A stretch of 64,000 nucleotides of DNA, from positions 71,623,266-71,687,265 of the forward strand of contig NC_083560.1 of assembly GCF_019925205.1 (NCBI RefSeq), read 5' to 3'. The notes below the pieces were generated by a model. The model made no database searches. It was not told where the DNA came from and was given only the letters and a program-made list of their open reading frames with translations. Made by a program: the position numbers and the translations under genes. Shown here one piece after another: positions 24,169-39,112 of the stretch. Each line of letters begins with the position of its first letter. The first letter of the stretch is position 1. The stretch comes from Metopolophium dirhodum (taxonomy: Eukaryota > Arthropoda > Insecta > Hemiptera > Aphididae).

Positions 24169-27100
24169 GCTTTTCGTTATTGAATGTTAAGTTGCCTTTT
24201 TTCTTGTAAAAAATGTAATTTGTTACTCCTCGACGTGACGGCAAATCGCCTTTGGGATGGATTTCACACAATCAGCTTATAATGACAATAATAATATAAA
24301 AACATATAATTATTATAATATATTGTTGTTATATCCGTCGATATCGATGTATTACAGATATTAAAAATTATCCATTTTAGGTTTTTTTCGATTTGTGGAA
24401 AATAAAATAATTTTAATATAATGGTGACAAATAATTGATTCGTATTTTTTTCCATCAATTGTTAAAAAAAAAATCGAAAACTGTCCTTAAACATAAAAAA
24501 TGACCTTGAAACGAAAAAAAAGACAAAATAAAAATTTATTATATCATACAGATTCGTATATGTTATTGAAATACATTTCAAGCCATTAAAGCATTGTCTA
24601 TGACTTTCCAAAAAAATATTCAAAAGTCATCAACATATGAGTCCTAATTATCCCTGCAGCAGATGTGTTCACGTCTAATACGATGTCGAAAAATTAATAT
24701 CAACGTATCTAATATTCATATGATTGTGAAGGAGCTGTGTTTATATTTCGTCAGAGAAACCCGACAGTGGAATAAACCGAATACCAATGTCACCGCGGGG
24801 GTTTTCAAAATTGTCGTTTTAACCGTGGGCTATACATTTGAATATATAATATTATATAAACCCAAGCCGAATCTAACCAAATATTTGTTGTTTCCAGTAT
24901 AATATTATGCGTTCGCTACGTTCAATAGTATATTGTTAATTTTATGTTTAAATAAATAAAACCAGTATTTTGTTATTCGTCGTCACTCGTCAGAGCACAC
25001 ACAGACAATAATACCTATAAAGATGTAAAACATTTTTGTTGGGTCCTATCAAATCGATAAATTAAATTTGAAAAAAAAAAACAACTTCAAAAATCGTAAA
25101 TATAACTAATAATAGAACTATATAAATTTAATTTTTATTTCCATACAGTGTCTCTGAGGAATTTTCTAATATTTGCTAAACAATGGTATACCGTTACTAT
25201 TATTATTGTTGTTGTTTGACTTATTACATAGTATGCAGCGTTCCGATAATAATGTTTACGTATACGAAATATTATAATTCTGACAATGTTGATAATGTAC
25301 ATATGATTATTAATATTATTATCAACGATCTATGTGTTTTGCGTTTCATATAAATATTAGCTCAGTCGAATAATCTGATTTATCGCGTTATTAAAAAAAC
25401 ATTCGTAAAACGTACGCTCACAATATTTATAATTACGTTCCATAAACGCTAAACGAACAATGATATTAATTGTGCTTTTTTCGTATCTTTTTTTTTTCTC
25501 GAACACCGACACGTACCTCTCTCTATATAATATATAGTATGTACGTAACGTTGAAATTTCAAATTGAACTCACTACCCTCACCCCCGACTCTGTGTTAGC
25601 GTATGTGTTGTATAATATAGTAACACACTGAAGCAATATTTTTCACGCCAGCTGTTTCTCGTATACTATCGAACATTATAAAGGAGAGGAAAAAACAATT
25701 CCAAAAGTCGATTCCGGACCGTGTTTGCGTACGATGGTTGTTCGCCGTCCCACCCCGTCGGCGTCGTTCAAACCGAATTACAAAAGATCTACGCGGGCTT
25801 TGTATTAAATATTAAATACCGTAATTGGCTTTTCCGACGGATATAACCTGGAACTATTCCTACGCAGGAAGGGAGATTGATACCTATCGATATTGGGTTA
25901 TGTAGGTATGTTTTATATTATTATTATATGGCCGTATCGTGGAGTGAAGTTCCTTCCTAGAAAACTGGGTCAAATTGCAAGAAAGGTGTTATGAGCACCT
26001 ATTTCACGAGATTTTTTTGTTTTATACTATATAACAAATAATAACAACACAACACACTCCGTATTTATATCACAATTCTATCTGTATAAACAGTTAATTA
26101 ATTATCGACCTAGATTTTATATGTATCGGGAAAATAGTTTATGTAACTAACGTTTTTTTTACAAACGGTGGCCTGCAAGTGAGTTTTCTTTTTATACCTT
26201 ACCCCGTGGTAGTCAGATACAATTTTTCTCTCTTTAGTTAAAAAAATATTATATATTATTATGTGGACCCACTGCACTTGCTCGCATATCACATAATGAG
26301 CTACACAAACGAGGGCGGTCGTTTGTGTATGCGTGGATTGGTGGTTGTGGGGAGGGGTGGGGAAAACAAGAAAACGGTGCGCATACAAATAACAGGGTAG
26401 CGCGTATCCAGTGCTTTAAACGGTCTGGATAAGCTTGTGTTGTAAAAAATAATAATAATAAACGATATAAAAAGACCGTACGTAAACGAGAGCCGATAAC
26501 CGGGGCCGGGGTTCTCGCCGCCGCAGCTATTTCCACGAGTGGCCGATTTTTCAATTACACAGAAACCCGCTCGGAAAATGGGTGCCCGAGTAAGCTGTGG
26601 CGGAGCTATTATACGCTTTTGTTCACACGCGCGTGTTCGCCACTTTATTTCGTCCGTATATAAATAAAAATATATACAAATACCTACATAATGATAATAA
26701 ATAAAAATAAAAAAAAGTCCGTTCTCACGTCAGCCGAAGAAGGAAATATAGGGTTTTATTATTAAATTTTCAACCTTGTATCTTTTTGAACCTGTATTTA
26801 ATAATAATATTATCATTAACGCCCAACCGAAAAATACGTATTCCTAACGGACGGGAACTCAACTATACTAGTGAGTTGTAACAGTAAGTTTTGCCATCTA
26901 GTCAAAGAAAACTTTCAACGGTTGAACCCAACACCTTTGTAGTTTTTGTTCGACGTTAACTGCAAGCTCTGTCGTGCCCATTACCCATAGCCTTTCAATA
27001 TCGTCCACATCATTGTGTTTTTTTTATCGCACGAAAGTGTAATTTTGTTAAAGTCACCAGTGTTGTTTATACTATAAGTCTAAAACAACTAAATTGAGTA

Positions 27101-30100
27101 AACCTTGTTAACGTTTAATGTTCGAAACTGTAGCACATAATACATTATCTACAGAAAATGTTGAAAAATTTCAATGAGTGTTACAATTCAAGAAAATTTC
27201 GCAAATAAATTATAAGTATTCAACGTTAATAGTTACGGATCAGCATACCTACTATTAATATAATTTGAAACAATTACCGACTTGCCACTAATACAATAAA
27301 ATATCAAGTTTTTTTTTAACTAACTAAACTTTTCAATAAATCAATAAAAAAACAATAACCATCTACTCTATATTTTTCCTTCACAAGGAGAATCTATGAA
27401 TCATAAGCATGTTTTACATTATATTGAGAATAGATAAAAATGTTATATGGGTGTTTCTACGCTATAACTATTTACTATTACTATTTTTTTTGTGGTTAGG
27501 ACAAGTTTTCACTTTATTCAGACTTCAGAGTATGTTTAGTTTAAACTATAAACAACATAATATAGGTAATTTACATAAGCGCTATCGAACTTAATACGAA
27601 GTTTGAATAAAAAACCATACGATGATAGTTTTATAGAAAAAAAAATCAATTAAAACAAAATATACTATAGGCTTTAATATGATGTTAATATAAAATAAAC
27701 TAATGCATAATAAGCTGAAAAAAATGTGTCCGTACCTTGTATTGTAGTATATTTAATAGCTTAAGGTACTAACGAACTTGATGCTTTGATTAATATGAAA
27801 AATAATTATTTTTAGTTTTAAACAGCATTCATGGCATGTTATTTAGATTAGATTGCATTGGCCTCTTAATTTGTACACGGTTTATTTACGAAACGCAGAC
27901 AACGACGGTCCATAAATACAATAATCTTCTTAGTCGGGTCGGGTCAAAGTCTAAAATAATATGATCCGACGGATGCGGATCGCTTTGTTCTTTAGTTCGG
28001 TAAATCAGTGTGGTGCATAAGGCCAATTTTGTATTCCATTGCGATGCAATTTGAACGATGCCACCCAAAAATTCTCAAGAAGAATAATAAATACAATTAA
28101 AACGTATACGTCTCGGGTGAAAAACAATTTATTCTAAATATTCGTGCCAGAAACACAAGATCACATAAATGTAAACTCATTCGAAAAAGCTCAATAACTG
28201 TCCATTATTAATCTGAAATGTTTAACCTGTGACACGGTGGAATAAAATCTGAATCATTGACGTACAGAGATTAAAGAATTTTAAACCGACTGTCAACGTT
28301 CCATTTTCGATTAACTAGCAACGAGAGTTCGGTAATTACCGAAGTAAACGTGACAGATACGAACCAATCGCCAAGCATATAATTTCGATGCTAATTAATA
28401 ATAATTTAATATTATTATCTAATATTTTATTAATTTTTTTTTTATAAGCACTTAAATTTAAATCTCACTCCACTAAAGATGTGAGGCAGCCATCGATCCG
28501 AAGCTATTTCTGAGCAATACGCGTTTTAAATATCACATATGGACGATGTGAACCAACGATAGACTCCTATTAAAATTTTACGGTTTACTCGAATGGTTTA
28601 TAGGAATTTTCAATGCTCGGTTAATAAAACTTGGAAACACATTATTTATTCTTACCACGACGACGTGAAACAGTTAAATTATTTTATGTTAAAAATAATA
28701 ATAATAAAAATAACCAGAAACTACGCTATTCCACTGTTTTATGTAAGCGGCACACGTTAAAGAACTGTCGACTCGAACATTTATAAACGCTTAAATGAAT
28801 AATAAAAGTGTAGTCCTAACAGTTCACATTTCAAAACACGAATAGAAAACGATCGATGGTACCATACAGATTACAGATATGCTATTCGCTGACTTGAACA
28901 TTTAGTTATTTGTATTATATACTTCAATACACACAATTTCCGACCAAAGTTAAAAATATAGTATCCGTGTGATTTATTCGAACTAAGCAAATTTGGACGA
29001 CAATGCTTAGAGCCAAACCTATATCTAGAAAAATTACCGAAGCTGCAGAACTTGAATTTTTCCCTTGCTAAATTTAGGCAAACTACGCATTTCGATAGTA
29101 TTATTTGATACATTAAAATAATAATAAATAGTTTTTGTTAATTATTAAGGTTTGCGATGCATGGTAAATGGCCCATTTTGAGGCTAATATCAATATTGCG
29201 TGGATATCGTGTTCATCACTAAAACTGTTACATTTCAAACCTGAAGCAGTTTACGCGTGTACATTGAACCTAAGTGTGTATAATAGAATTTGTTTGTTAC
29301 CATATAATATGTTATGTAATAATTCCTATTCGGATTCTTGCATAGTTATTTGATAATGGGATCAAATGAAAAAAAAGTACGAACTCTATGATGATAATAA
29401 TTAATTATTATATTGTTATAAATTATTCCAGCATTTGTGTAGCTATTTTGCCTACACAACACGCCGTCTTACTATTTTATAATGTTATTTTAATGTTGCA
29501 TCCCGACTAATACACATTAATAAAGTGAAATTATTTGTTTGTTAACAAATTAAATTGTTACTGGGTTTTACATTTTACATGTTTTCATTTTTAATTTTTA
29601 TTCATTTCTATTCATTTTTTTTTTTATAAATATGAGCATTATGTACATTTAGCCCGAACATGTAAAACGAATTAGACCTGCACATTAAAAACCACATCGG
29701 TGGTGAGATGAAAAAATAAGGTGTTAATCCATGGTAAATTACAAAAATAGAGACACATGGTTAATGTTTTTTTTAACTCGGATTTATGAAATAAAATGAA
29801 AAACGTGGGGGTCTAATGGTAAATAAAAACTAACGCAGTGAGCTAAAATATATCGACTAAGTAAATAATACTATATTATAAAACAATTAACTTGATTTTT
29901 GGCGTGAATGTGATACATATTATTTTTATACTTTTCGTACTACCTATACGAACTGAAAAACTGTAATGATTGGTCGTTTTTTAATAATTTAATCACAATT
30001 GTATGTTATGAACTAGTATATAAAATGGCGTCAGAAAATTTATTTGAAAAAAAAAAATTTAATAGTTACCTGAGTATCTTAATTAATTATTATTAAAATA

Positions 30101-33100
30101 CTAATTGTGCGTATTTATAACAATAATGATTTATTTAAAAGTTCAAAAATAGTTTTCCAAATGAAAACATAAGTATTTTGAATTTTCAATAAAAAATTTT
30201 CAAGTTAATTAAATAATTAATTTAAATATGTACAGTGTTTTTTTCTACAATTTAATCACCACGACTGAGTGAAAACAAAGTTAATTGCTGCATAATATTA
30301 TAATTTAGAGTTTCAACAAATTATTATTGAATATAAGAGCTGTTTAAATATTGACAATAATTATTGTTTGTTAATTTTAAGCAATTAAAATTATAAAAAT
30401 AGTAAATATGGCGTATTATTTGGCATATTACATTATATTAGTATTATCGCGCATTATAATGCACACGAGTAATCAGTACATTGGAAAAAATATCGACTAA
30501 CCATAATAATTTGTTATAGGCATAATATTATAGTACATAATACCATTATCTCCAGGAAAACAACATGGCGCGACCTGTGACAAAGTGACTACCCCTAGTG
30601 CGTTATCATTTCTATACCTACCCAATATATTATGGATTATATTATATAATGCAAAGGTATATTTATATATTATTTTCATCTTTTATTATTTACCAATACC
30701 ATAACTATACTAAAAAAATTTAGTTTAAAAAACATTATCTAATGGAAGTAAATTGTTTTTCGTTTGACTGTAACATATTACATTGTAATCTAAACTAATA
30801 AATATTCTTCTTCTTTCGTTATTGTGGTGTTGGCTGTGGAATACGTTAAATGTCGGATTTAATATTAGTCGCAGAGATCGACAGACTAAAGCCACCAATA
30901 GCTCTGAACATTTTCACATAAATTATTGTACCTTATACGCCGATTACTTCTGAGTCCTGACGTAGATTAATGAAACAACACACACCAAATTAAAATATAA
31001 ACACTTTATTACTTTATACACACACACACACACTCACACGATGCCAAAGAATCCTTATCACTATTATCGTATAGCGTATACGCTACGGATTAATGTAGTT
31101 GTATATTATGCTAATAAATAATAATTAACTCTAGCCTAATTATATTTATTGGCTAAGTAAAATAATATATAACATACCTAAATAGAATACATACTGTATA
31201 TTATATACTCTACGAATATTATATTACATATTAATAATGTTTTCTAAAGATAGTTTTAAATTCTAATAATGTTTATACGAATGTATTTTTGCAACATACT
31301 TGTACATTTAACTTAATATACACATCTACTGCTTAATACATAAATATAACAACTGTTTTCACCCCAGACACGATAAAAACAACTTGCATAATTGGAATTG
31401 TATAATACTATCGAATTAAAAAAAAAAGACACAAATCGTAACAGACGAGTAACCTCGGATAAGCACTAAACACGCAACTATGGACGATAAGTAATGACAC
31501 GAATATTATGTTTTAAAAACAATTTTGTTAGTTCTCTGTTAATTCAATTATTTAGTAGTGAACAATGATATTCTTGTCGATGTTAATCATTTAAAATTTT
31601 ATAAAAATGAGTAAACAAATTAAACTTAAAAATAAATTCTAAAATTGTTCTTTTTTTATTTAAAATGGTACTTAGAAACTGCGTCAATCTAACTCGTGAG
31701 ACTCGTAGCTAGAAAATAAATTAACCTCAAATTAAAGAACTTTAATAGAAAATACCTAAAAAGAAATAAGAAAAGTTAAAAAAATTGTATTCATTCAAAT
31801 TTTTGAATTTTTCATAAACGATATTTACATTTTATGCAGTTGAAATTAATTTTGAAGAATTACGGCTTTTTTCTAGTAGATATTAATTTTGATTAAATTC
31901 CACGCAGAATGTATTTATTAAAAAATATTGTATGTGTGTGTTTTTTATGTGCATTTTTGTTCTGATGACACTTTTGGAACAGAAGATTTGCTTCAATCTT
32001 CAACTTTCACACTGTTTGAACATTTTATCTATTTTATTCTTTAGTTATGAAGTCCAACGGAAAAAAAACGTGCAGTATTTTCTTTATATTTCGAAAACCA
32101 ATAAAAAAAAAGTAAGAAAACAAAAATAATCTATAAATAACATTAATTTGTCAAAATCTATTTTGTTTTTTTTTTGAAATTTTTAAAGGAATAACTATAA
32201 ATATTAAACGCTTAGTAAATTCAGTGTTCACCAAATATTTACTTTGAAATCTTATAGGCATTATTAAAATATTTTATTTTTTAAAAATATTTAAATTTTC
32301 TTTGATTTACGTATATTGATAAAATTTTTGTTGCTTGATCAAAAAAGTTAAAATGTAACATCCATAAGTTAATAATAATAATATACGATATAATACACTA
32401 TAATAAAATAATAATTTATTGATGTTTAGACAAAAATCAGTTAAAATTTCAAAATTATAAATGGAAAAATAAATTACTTTGGTAGGTACAAACAGTAATA
32501 TAAATATATTATAAGACATGTTTCGAAACAGAGGCTGTCAACCCTCAATCGTATTTCATTTGCAATCATTTGTGATTGAATTCAAATTTAACACATCCTT
32601 TATTAAAGCTGCTGTGACCTAGCTACCTACTCAAAAGGGACACTATTCACTCGAAAGCTACTAAATTCAATACTGCCGCGAGATCTCTGCTTTTTAAATA
32701 CTGGTTAGGACATAAACGACCTTTTCAACTTATGGGTTGAAAAGTTTAACATAGACCGACCGAATAGTGTATATATATAATGTGTATGTAGTTTATATAC
32801 CACATGAGTATTACTTCAAAATATTTCGAGTTTATGTTTATTTACATTTTTATTAAAATCCATTAATTCATCGTAAAATGCCATATTATAAAACGTCAAA
32901 AATATGTATTCTACTAGATAACTGTTTATTAGTTTTCTATGAGACGACAGTTATCAAAAAGACTAAACATCGATAAAATATAACGTCCACATAGCGATCG
33001 GTTTTCCGCGCCGTGACTGTTGTTCGGTAACTCATCAATAATTAAGAATATTACATAGCGATCTTATTTATAATTTACGTCGTCGATATTATAGGTAGGT

Positions 33101-33129
33101 AGTACGTATTAATTATATGGACACGAATG
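24169..33129. other. Long non-coding stretch
   Basis: Mostly AT-rich. A GC-rich patch at 26280-26650 holds overlapping minus-strand frames without support. A minus-strand frame at 26898-27023 reads DVDDIERLWVMGTTELAVN with natural composition but no start or splice site. A (CA)n tract lies at 31018-31032. A 9-bp stem with a 6-nt loop (CTTTTCAAC/GTTGAAAAG) is at 32721-32744. No transposon relic was recognised. Confidence 0.45.
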
Positions 33130-35560
33130 AACACACCGCACACGTTAATGATTACGTTTTAATTTTGCGTCAGAGCTCGTAGATCGTGTGCGCAGGACCG
33201 CACGCGCACGTGAGCGCTTACATTATGTCATAATATGTGTGCCAGCGTGTATGTTCGTATAATTATCATAATACTAATGCGTTGTGTCGACGTCGCGAGC
33301 AAACTAATTTAATAACGCGAGTTTCAGCGACGTTTTGTATTCTGCCAGTCGTCACACACACTATATAATATTAGGTGGGTAGAGGTATATAATTATTAAC
33401 AAAAAACAAAAAAAAAAAAAAACAATTCAACAAAAAAAGGTAACTGAAATACATTCGTGAGAGGATAACATTAGTGGCGGCCGCACTCACTGTACGGTAT
33501 TTATATATTTATTAGTGTTTCGTTGACAGTCCGGCCACGTAACTTTGTGCGTATATAGTGATTTGTCGGCTAATTTGTCTGGTTCGTATAATTATTTCAC
33601 GACACGACGACGACGACGACGACGACCGCCGCCATGCGCATAATATACGTAGGCACGTAAATTATAATATTATAATATTGTACACGTAGGTGCAAATAAC
33701 TGTACATAATATTATATGAAAATAATAATATGCAGGTACGTACCACCTACCTAGTCACTGCAGTAGTTGAAGTTTGAAAACGTGTCGCTCCGAAACAAAA
33801 AAAAAACGTATATGAAAATCGATGGGTCAAAAGTCTGGTGGGTTGGATGGTGAGTGCTCGTATGTGAAGGGGGAGGGGGCGTTAAAGAGAGCCGCCCGTG
33901 GTCGAATGCCAAAATTCGATTTGAATGTTTTTCACCGATAACACACGCGTCTCATGCATACATGTTTTGTAGCTTATTATTTCTACAATGCAGTCGACTT
34001 GTAAAGTGCTATAATATATTATTATTATAATATGGTATCCAGTTGCCTGATTTCGAAATTACGACCGTGCACCTGCAATGGCGTTTTAGGGGTTTAATTC
34101 CTCGTAGGCAAACATCGGTATCGCTGACCAGTGACCGGGTTTTCACACACCACTGTGGCGTACACGTGATCTCTAAACTCGATGGGCTTACGACTGCATC
34201 AGTCTTACGCAGTATCGACTGGCCGTATTTTTCCAACGATCGGCAACGGGAAAACCTGTAGGTATGTACGGTCACTCGTACGAAGGGATGGTAAAATATT
34301 TCCGTTTTACCGACCGTCTCATGCACCAAGCTGAAGAACACCTCCGTTGTTGTATTCTGGCTGCAGGAAAAGTCGTGTAACTCGTTGATTAAATTAAATA
34401 TTAAATCCTCGCGAATATCGTAACAAAAGAATTATTATTGAAATTTATTTGTTCGACTCTACACTCTTCGGAGTAGCCCATACACGCTCCGGTAGTTCAG
34501 TCGGTAGAATATTAATATTATAACATAACTCGAGTTCTGTTGAAGACTGCAGATCACGTCGGTCTTGGTTGACCGGTGACCATAAGAATTATGACTATAT
34601 TAAAACGACTGCAGTGGGGCGCTACAGCAGAAGTATGGTGGCGTGCGTGCCAGATGGACAATAAAAACTAAAAAGGATACTATAATAATAGTAATAATAA
34701 TAATAATATGCTAGCTCTGCCACGGTTCACGATGTTGCACAGCGGGTTTCGAAATAAAAAGAAACATTTTTGTTTTCCCGTTCGCGCGTGCCAAACCAAG
34801 ATCTCTCGAATCGACAGTTGTTGTAGGTGGGTTGTTGTAGTGCTGGTGTACGGTGTGGATGTGGACGGCAGTGACGAAGATGAAGAACGGCAGCCACGGG
34901 GTAACATATTATTAATAACAGACAGGTTGGCGTGACGGATGGAGAACGGGCGAGGGTGGTTCAACGGGTCTACACTGTATAGTTGTTCACCTTTATATTA
35001 TATCTGTATAATAATAATAACATCTAACGCCGGACGTGGACGGTTTTTACTGAATTCCCGTCACGCGCGCCCGCCGAGGATACGCCGCGGCACACCACGC
35101 GCGCACCGTCAGATATGCGTTTCAGACATTTCCACGGAAACCCCGCTCGTTGTCCGCCACCGCCGCGTACTCCCCCTCTACGACCTCGGGCTCGTTAACG
35201 CTGGAAGTGAAGAGAACCTTTGCGCGCGATAAATCTACTGAATTACATTTTTTGTATACACAAACACACACATGCACAAACACAACAACCCTCCGCACGC
35301 GTCCACTGCAACCACGCAGATACCTTTGCGCCACGATACGTTTCCAAAAAGCCCACGTGACGGCCACACCGTTGTAGAGTACCCAACGGGTCTTTTGTAG
35401 GGACGTCTGACGGAATATCATCCCGTCCAAATGGCTGCAGGGCGACTAAGGATCATGCAACCAGGCGCCGGTCTCCACGTGGTCTCAGAACCCGAGGGGA
35501 TGCTATACGACAACTACCCTAAACCACCGTATATACTATATATTATAGTAGTTGTGAGTT
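33130..35560. promoter_or_regulatory. Largest GC-rich island, possible promoter or alternative 5'/3' exons
   Basis: This 2.4-kb region is the most GC- and CpG-rich of the window. It contains a (CGA)n tract (33604-33626) running into GCCGCCATG, a plus-strand donor AG/GTATGT at 34262 facing an acceptor GGCTGCAG at 34376, and a strong minus-strand acceptor at 35201. Open frames on both strands at 34009-34341 and 34680-35430 overlap one another and are mostly composition artefacts. Regulatory function is an inference from composition and splice signals only. Confidence 0.3.
35122..35200 (-). CDS. Candidate last exon, acidic C-terminus
   Basis: A pyrimidine tract TTCTCTTCACTTCCAG gives a strong minus-strand acceptor. 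After one base completing a codon, the frame reads VNEPEVVEGEYAAVADN, ERGFRGNV and TGA. Most third bases are G or C and the peptide is acidic and hydrophilic, like the cytoplasmic tail of a receptor or channel. Its entry phase (two bases carried in) differs from that of the exon at 11142-11224, so it is not an alternative to that exon from the same donor. The longer frame upstream of the acceptor looks intronic. Family unknown. Confidence 0.4.
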
Positions 35561-36325
35561 TGCGGCGACCGCCATCACGAAGCTAAGGCTTGAAACTTAT
35601 TTCGTCGTTTCGTTCTCGTTTCGATCGCAAAGCGGTGGATACATTTCGAATTACATCTGTAACGTCATTGCAGTGTTTTATGCTATGCACACCGCGGACA
35701 CTTAATCCCATGTAATTTATCATGTCGAAATTTCGGTTCCTTTAAAAAATGTGCACCCGCGACCCGCGTACTCGTAACATCCGTTTTGTGAAGTGGAAAC
35801 CGTGAAATTTTAAATTTAGAACCATTTTTGATGTGCTACATCTAATGCGACGGGTGAAACCGGCTGTTAGCGTAATGACACGAACGCGAAACACCATTAT
35901 ATGCCTTTAAAATAAAAAATAATTGTTCTTAATAATTTGAATATTTTATTTTTGATTATGCCATGTTTATTACTTTTAATAAGCCATTCTTTCAATGTTC
36001 AATCATATTTCTTCATAAAATAATTTCGATGTTTCACATCTGCCAGGCGTCCGGCGACCGTTTACATTTTTTTTAAATTTTTATGCCACGGCCTATAATG
36101 CTATAATATGTTATGCGTGACATTTCACAACTTTTCACATCAAAATAGTATAAAATATTTAAATATACTATAATATAAAAACACTAATCCCTAATGTATT
36201 GTGTAAAATAATAATATTACAAACAATACATTCATAACACAATTAAATTGATAATTATCATTGTTGACAAATTACACAATATGATAGGTCACCTGTTTTA
36301 ACTGCATTGATATATGTATCTGAAC
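35561..36325. other. Non-coding DNA
   Basis: No gene or repeat was identified. Composition falls back to AT-rich from about 35900. Confidence 0.5.
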
Positions 36326-36652
36326 CAGGGACTGGAACCATACCAAAATAACCAGTTTTGGAACCGGAACCTTTAAATATTGGGAACCGAAACCTTACCA
36401 AAACTATAATTTAAATTAATTTTAATACCGGAATCTCACCAGAACCATTATTTAAATTAATTTAAAAACCAGAACCTTACCGGAACCGATACTTATACTT
36501 TACAAATTTGTTTACATAAGTATAAAACCAAAACAGGTAACATTTTTTTTTTTTTTTACGAATCAAAAAGAAACCAAAACCTACATTTTAGTTTTTCTGA
36601 GAACTGAACAGTAACCGGAATCGTGAAAATCATCGAGGTTCCAGTCCCTAAT
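36326..36652. mobile_element. hAT MITE, copy 1
   Basis: The element begins CAGGGACTGGAACC and ends GGTTCCAGTCCCTA, near-perfect 14-bp inverted repeats of hAT type (C/TAGGG). It is flanked by a perfect 8-bp direct repeat, ATCTGAAC, the target duplication length of hAT transposons. The 327-bp body has repeated GGAACC/AACCGGAACC blocks and TTTAAATTAATTTAAA, and no coding capacity. An inverted copy lies at 44757-45041. Confidence 0.9.
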
Positions 36653-39112
36653 CTGAACACTATTTCCTCAATCACATAATACCTTAATACTCTAGGTATT
36701 ACTAATGGTAATTATATATAGTAGTTTTTATATATTATAATAATGAAAACCAATACTCATAAGTTAATAATTTCATATTAGTATACAATGATTGTATTAT
36801 GTAATTATAATTAAGGTGCACAATGATATTTTCCTGTGACAATTTCATGAAAAGTTATCCATTTAGGCAGTGTTTTTAAAAATAAACTACTAGATATTTA
36901 TCGTTAACAAGAAAAATCTATGAATTACAAATATGTTTTTTATTAGTAAGTAACAATGACAGACTACGAAAAAAAGTGAATCATCCGGTCAAAAAACATA
37001 CTCATGTAAAAAAATACACCAAGTTTATACTTATAATGGTTTCCATATTTCATGAATCGTATAAAAACTGTGTCCATTAAACGAACCTAAATACATCTTA
37101 CACTTTATGACTATTGTGGCTGAAGTTCATGAAAAGTCTATTGGACTATTTGGATGCGACATATATGATATATATATAAATATATTAGTGCGTACATAAT
37201 ATTATGTAAGGCCCTTGTCGTGCAAAAACTAAAATATTTTATTTAAAGGGCTATTAGATTTTTTCAAACACACTAATTGCCCTGATAGCCAATAGGCCCC
37301 GGAAACGTTTATGTCGACTTGCAGCTAAAATATATTATAATATTTCAGGATAATATGTCGTACTGACCATGCCGACTATTGGTCGATCGCTTTTTCGCCG
37401 AACCGGCTATAATAATATGTTGTAATATATATATATAGTCAATAACGAGCGAGTCATCATTAATCGGTTGGTTTATATTTATTTTCACAATATTTCACTC
37501 TTAACGCGTATTATCAAAACATTTTCAATAGAGTACACTTTGAACAGCTCTCTGATATATAATGAGCTAATGCTAGGTATTTGAACAACAATATTATCGC
37601 CAACCATGGTCGAATACCACGTGTACAGGTATAACACACCGCTTATAAGTTATAGACTACGCCATAAGTGGCACATAAATCCGTTAACGTGTGAATTATC
37701 GATAACTAATTATCATGACACACCGAAAATCTTTTTAAAACTTTGCCAAATATGCAACCACCAGTGACGTGTTTAAAACCACGGAGACAACAATAAGAAT
37801 TATGACAGTAGTTATGTAAAAATAGATATACAATGTACATATGATATTATATTATTGTATGTATTGCACCGGTTAAAAGGCTAATAAATTGCACCTTTTT
37901 ATATTCTAGTCAACCAACTTCGGTTTTAAACACCGGCCTCAGCGCTGCTGTTTCTTCGAGTTCCGTTTGGCACTGATTAACGCATTTCGGGCTGAATTTA
38001 TATTATTATTATCACTGAGTTGCTCTTTTGAAACAGTATTACCTATTGTTTTATTCTAATCTATGCTCTGAAATAACGGTTTCATCCATCGCTATTGGTC
38101 CAATCAGCTGATTGTACCAAATTATCAATCAACAATAAATATCGCATAGATGAGTAATTAAATGGAATAGGCCAATTAAAAAAGAAAAAAAAATCAAAAA
38201 ATCAAATTATAATAATTATTAGGACACTTATAGCACAATATTAACACTATAATACACCGCATCGATTTAAATAATATCGCCAATCATGGTGTAAATGTGT
38301 AAGTATCAGTATAAACATGGACAAAAGTGAATTTTAACGATATAGATTGGGGCCTTGGGAGCAATAATTGAAAGGTTATTTATTCAGCATAATATTATAT
38401 TTCAAAATATTGATGAATTTATCCACAGGCGCGTTATGTAGCCACATTTACTATCGAATATGTATAATATCTACAGCCAATTTTCAGTTTGTTTGAGTGG
38501 TATATAATATACATCCGGAAATCCGTCGTATATAGTTAAAGTAAAGCAAACGTTATCCTGTCTTGTGTTAAAATCGATAGTACCATAACTAGGATACAAC
38601 ATAATGCATGGTTTTATTATCATACGATTTACTTTATTATTTATTAATACTATTAATGTTCAATAATGATAATAATATTTATAAAAGGAAAATAGAAACA
38701 GATGTTATACGTTCACGTACATGCAATTTTTTTAGCAATAAGTTTAAAAAATGAAATAATAACTCTTATTAATGTATTATCTAGCAGGCCTTGTTAACCC
38801 CGCATCTGTGGTTCGTCATTGTATGAAATTATTATTATTTAGAACAAGAGAAAAAATTCTAAATTTACAAAATGTACGGAAATTGGTGCGTATTAAATTA
38901 TGTATTATTTATAGCTAACCGAACCTATTCAACGGGTGCACTTTTATCAGCAAAGTATGCAGCAGCTCTAAATCCCCGAGAATCTATAAATCACTCGAAC
39001 TTTTTACCATTAATAAAAAATCACACACAGGCGTAACCCAATACTGAAGAGTCAATGGATAAAAAAGACAAACAACGATACGGTGCAGGACCGACTGGAG
39101 AGATGGGAGGTA
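36653..39112. other. AT-rich non-coding DNA
   Basis: No coding signal or named repeat was found. Confidence 0.5.

Noticed and set aside
32721..32744. microRNA precursor hairpin
   Set aside because: The stem is only 9 bp. No known insect microRNA sequence was noticed anywhere in the window.
34009..35430. Several overlapping open frames of 70-110 codons on both strands
   Set aside because: GC-rich DNA has few stops on either strand; apart from the splice-led exon at 35122-35200, none has independent support.
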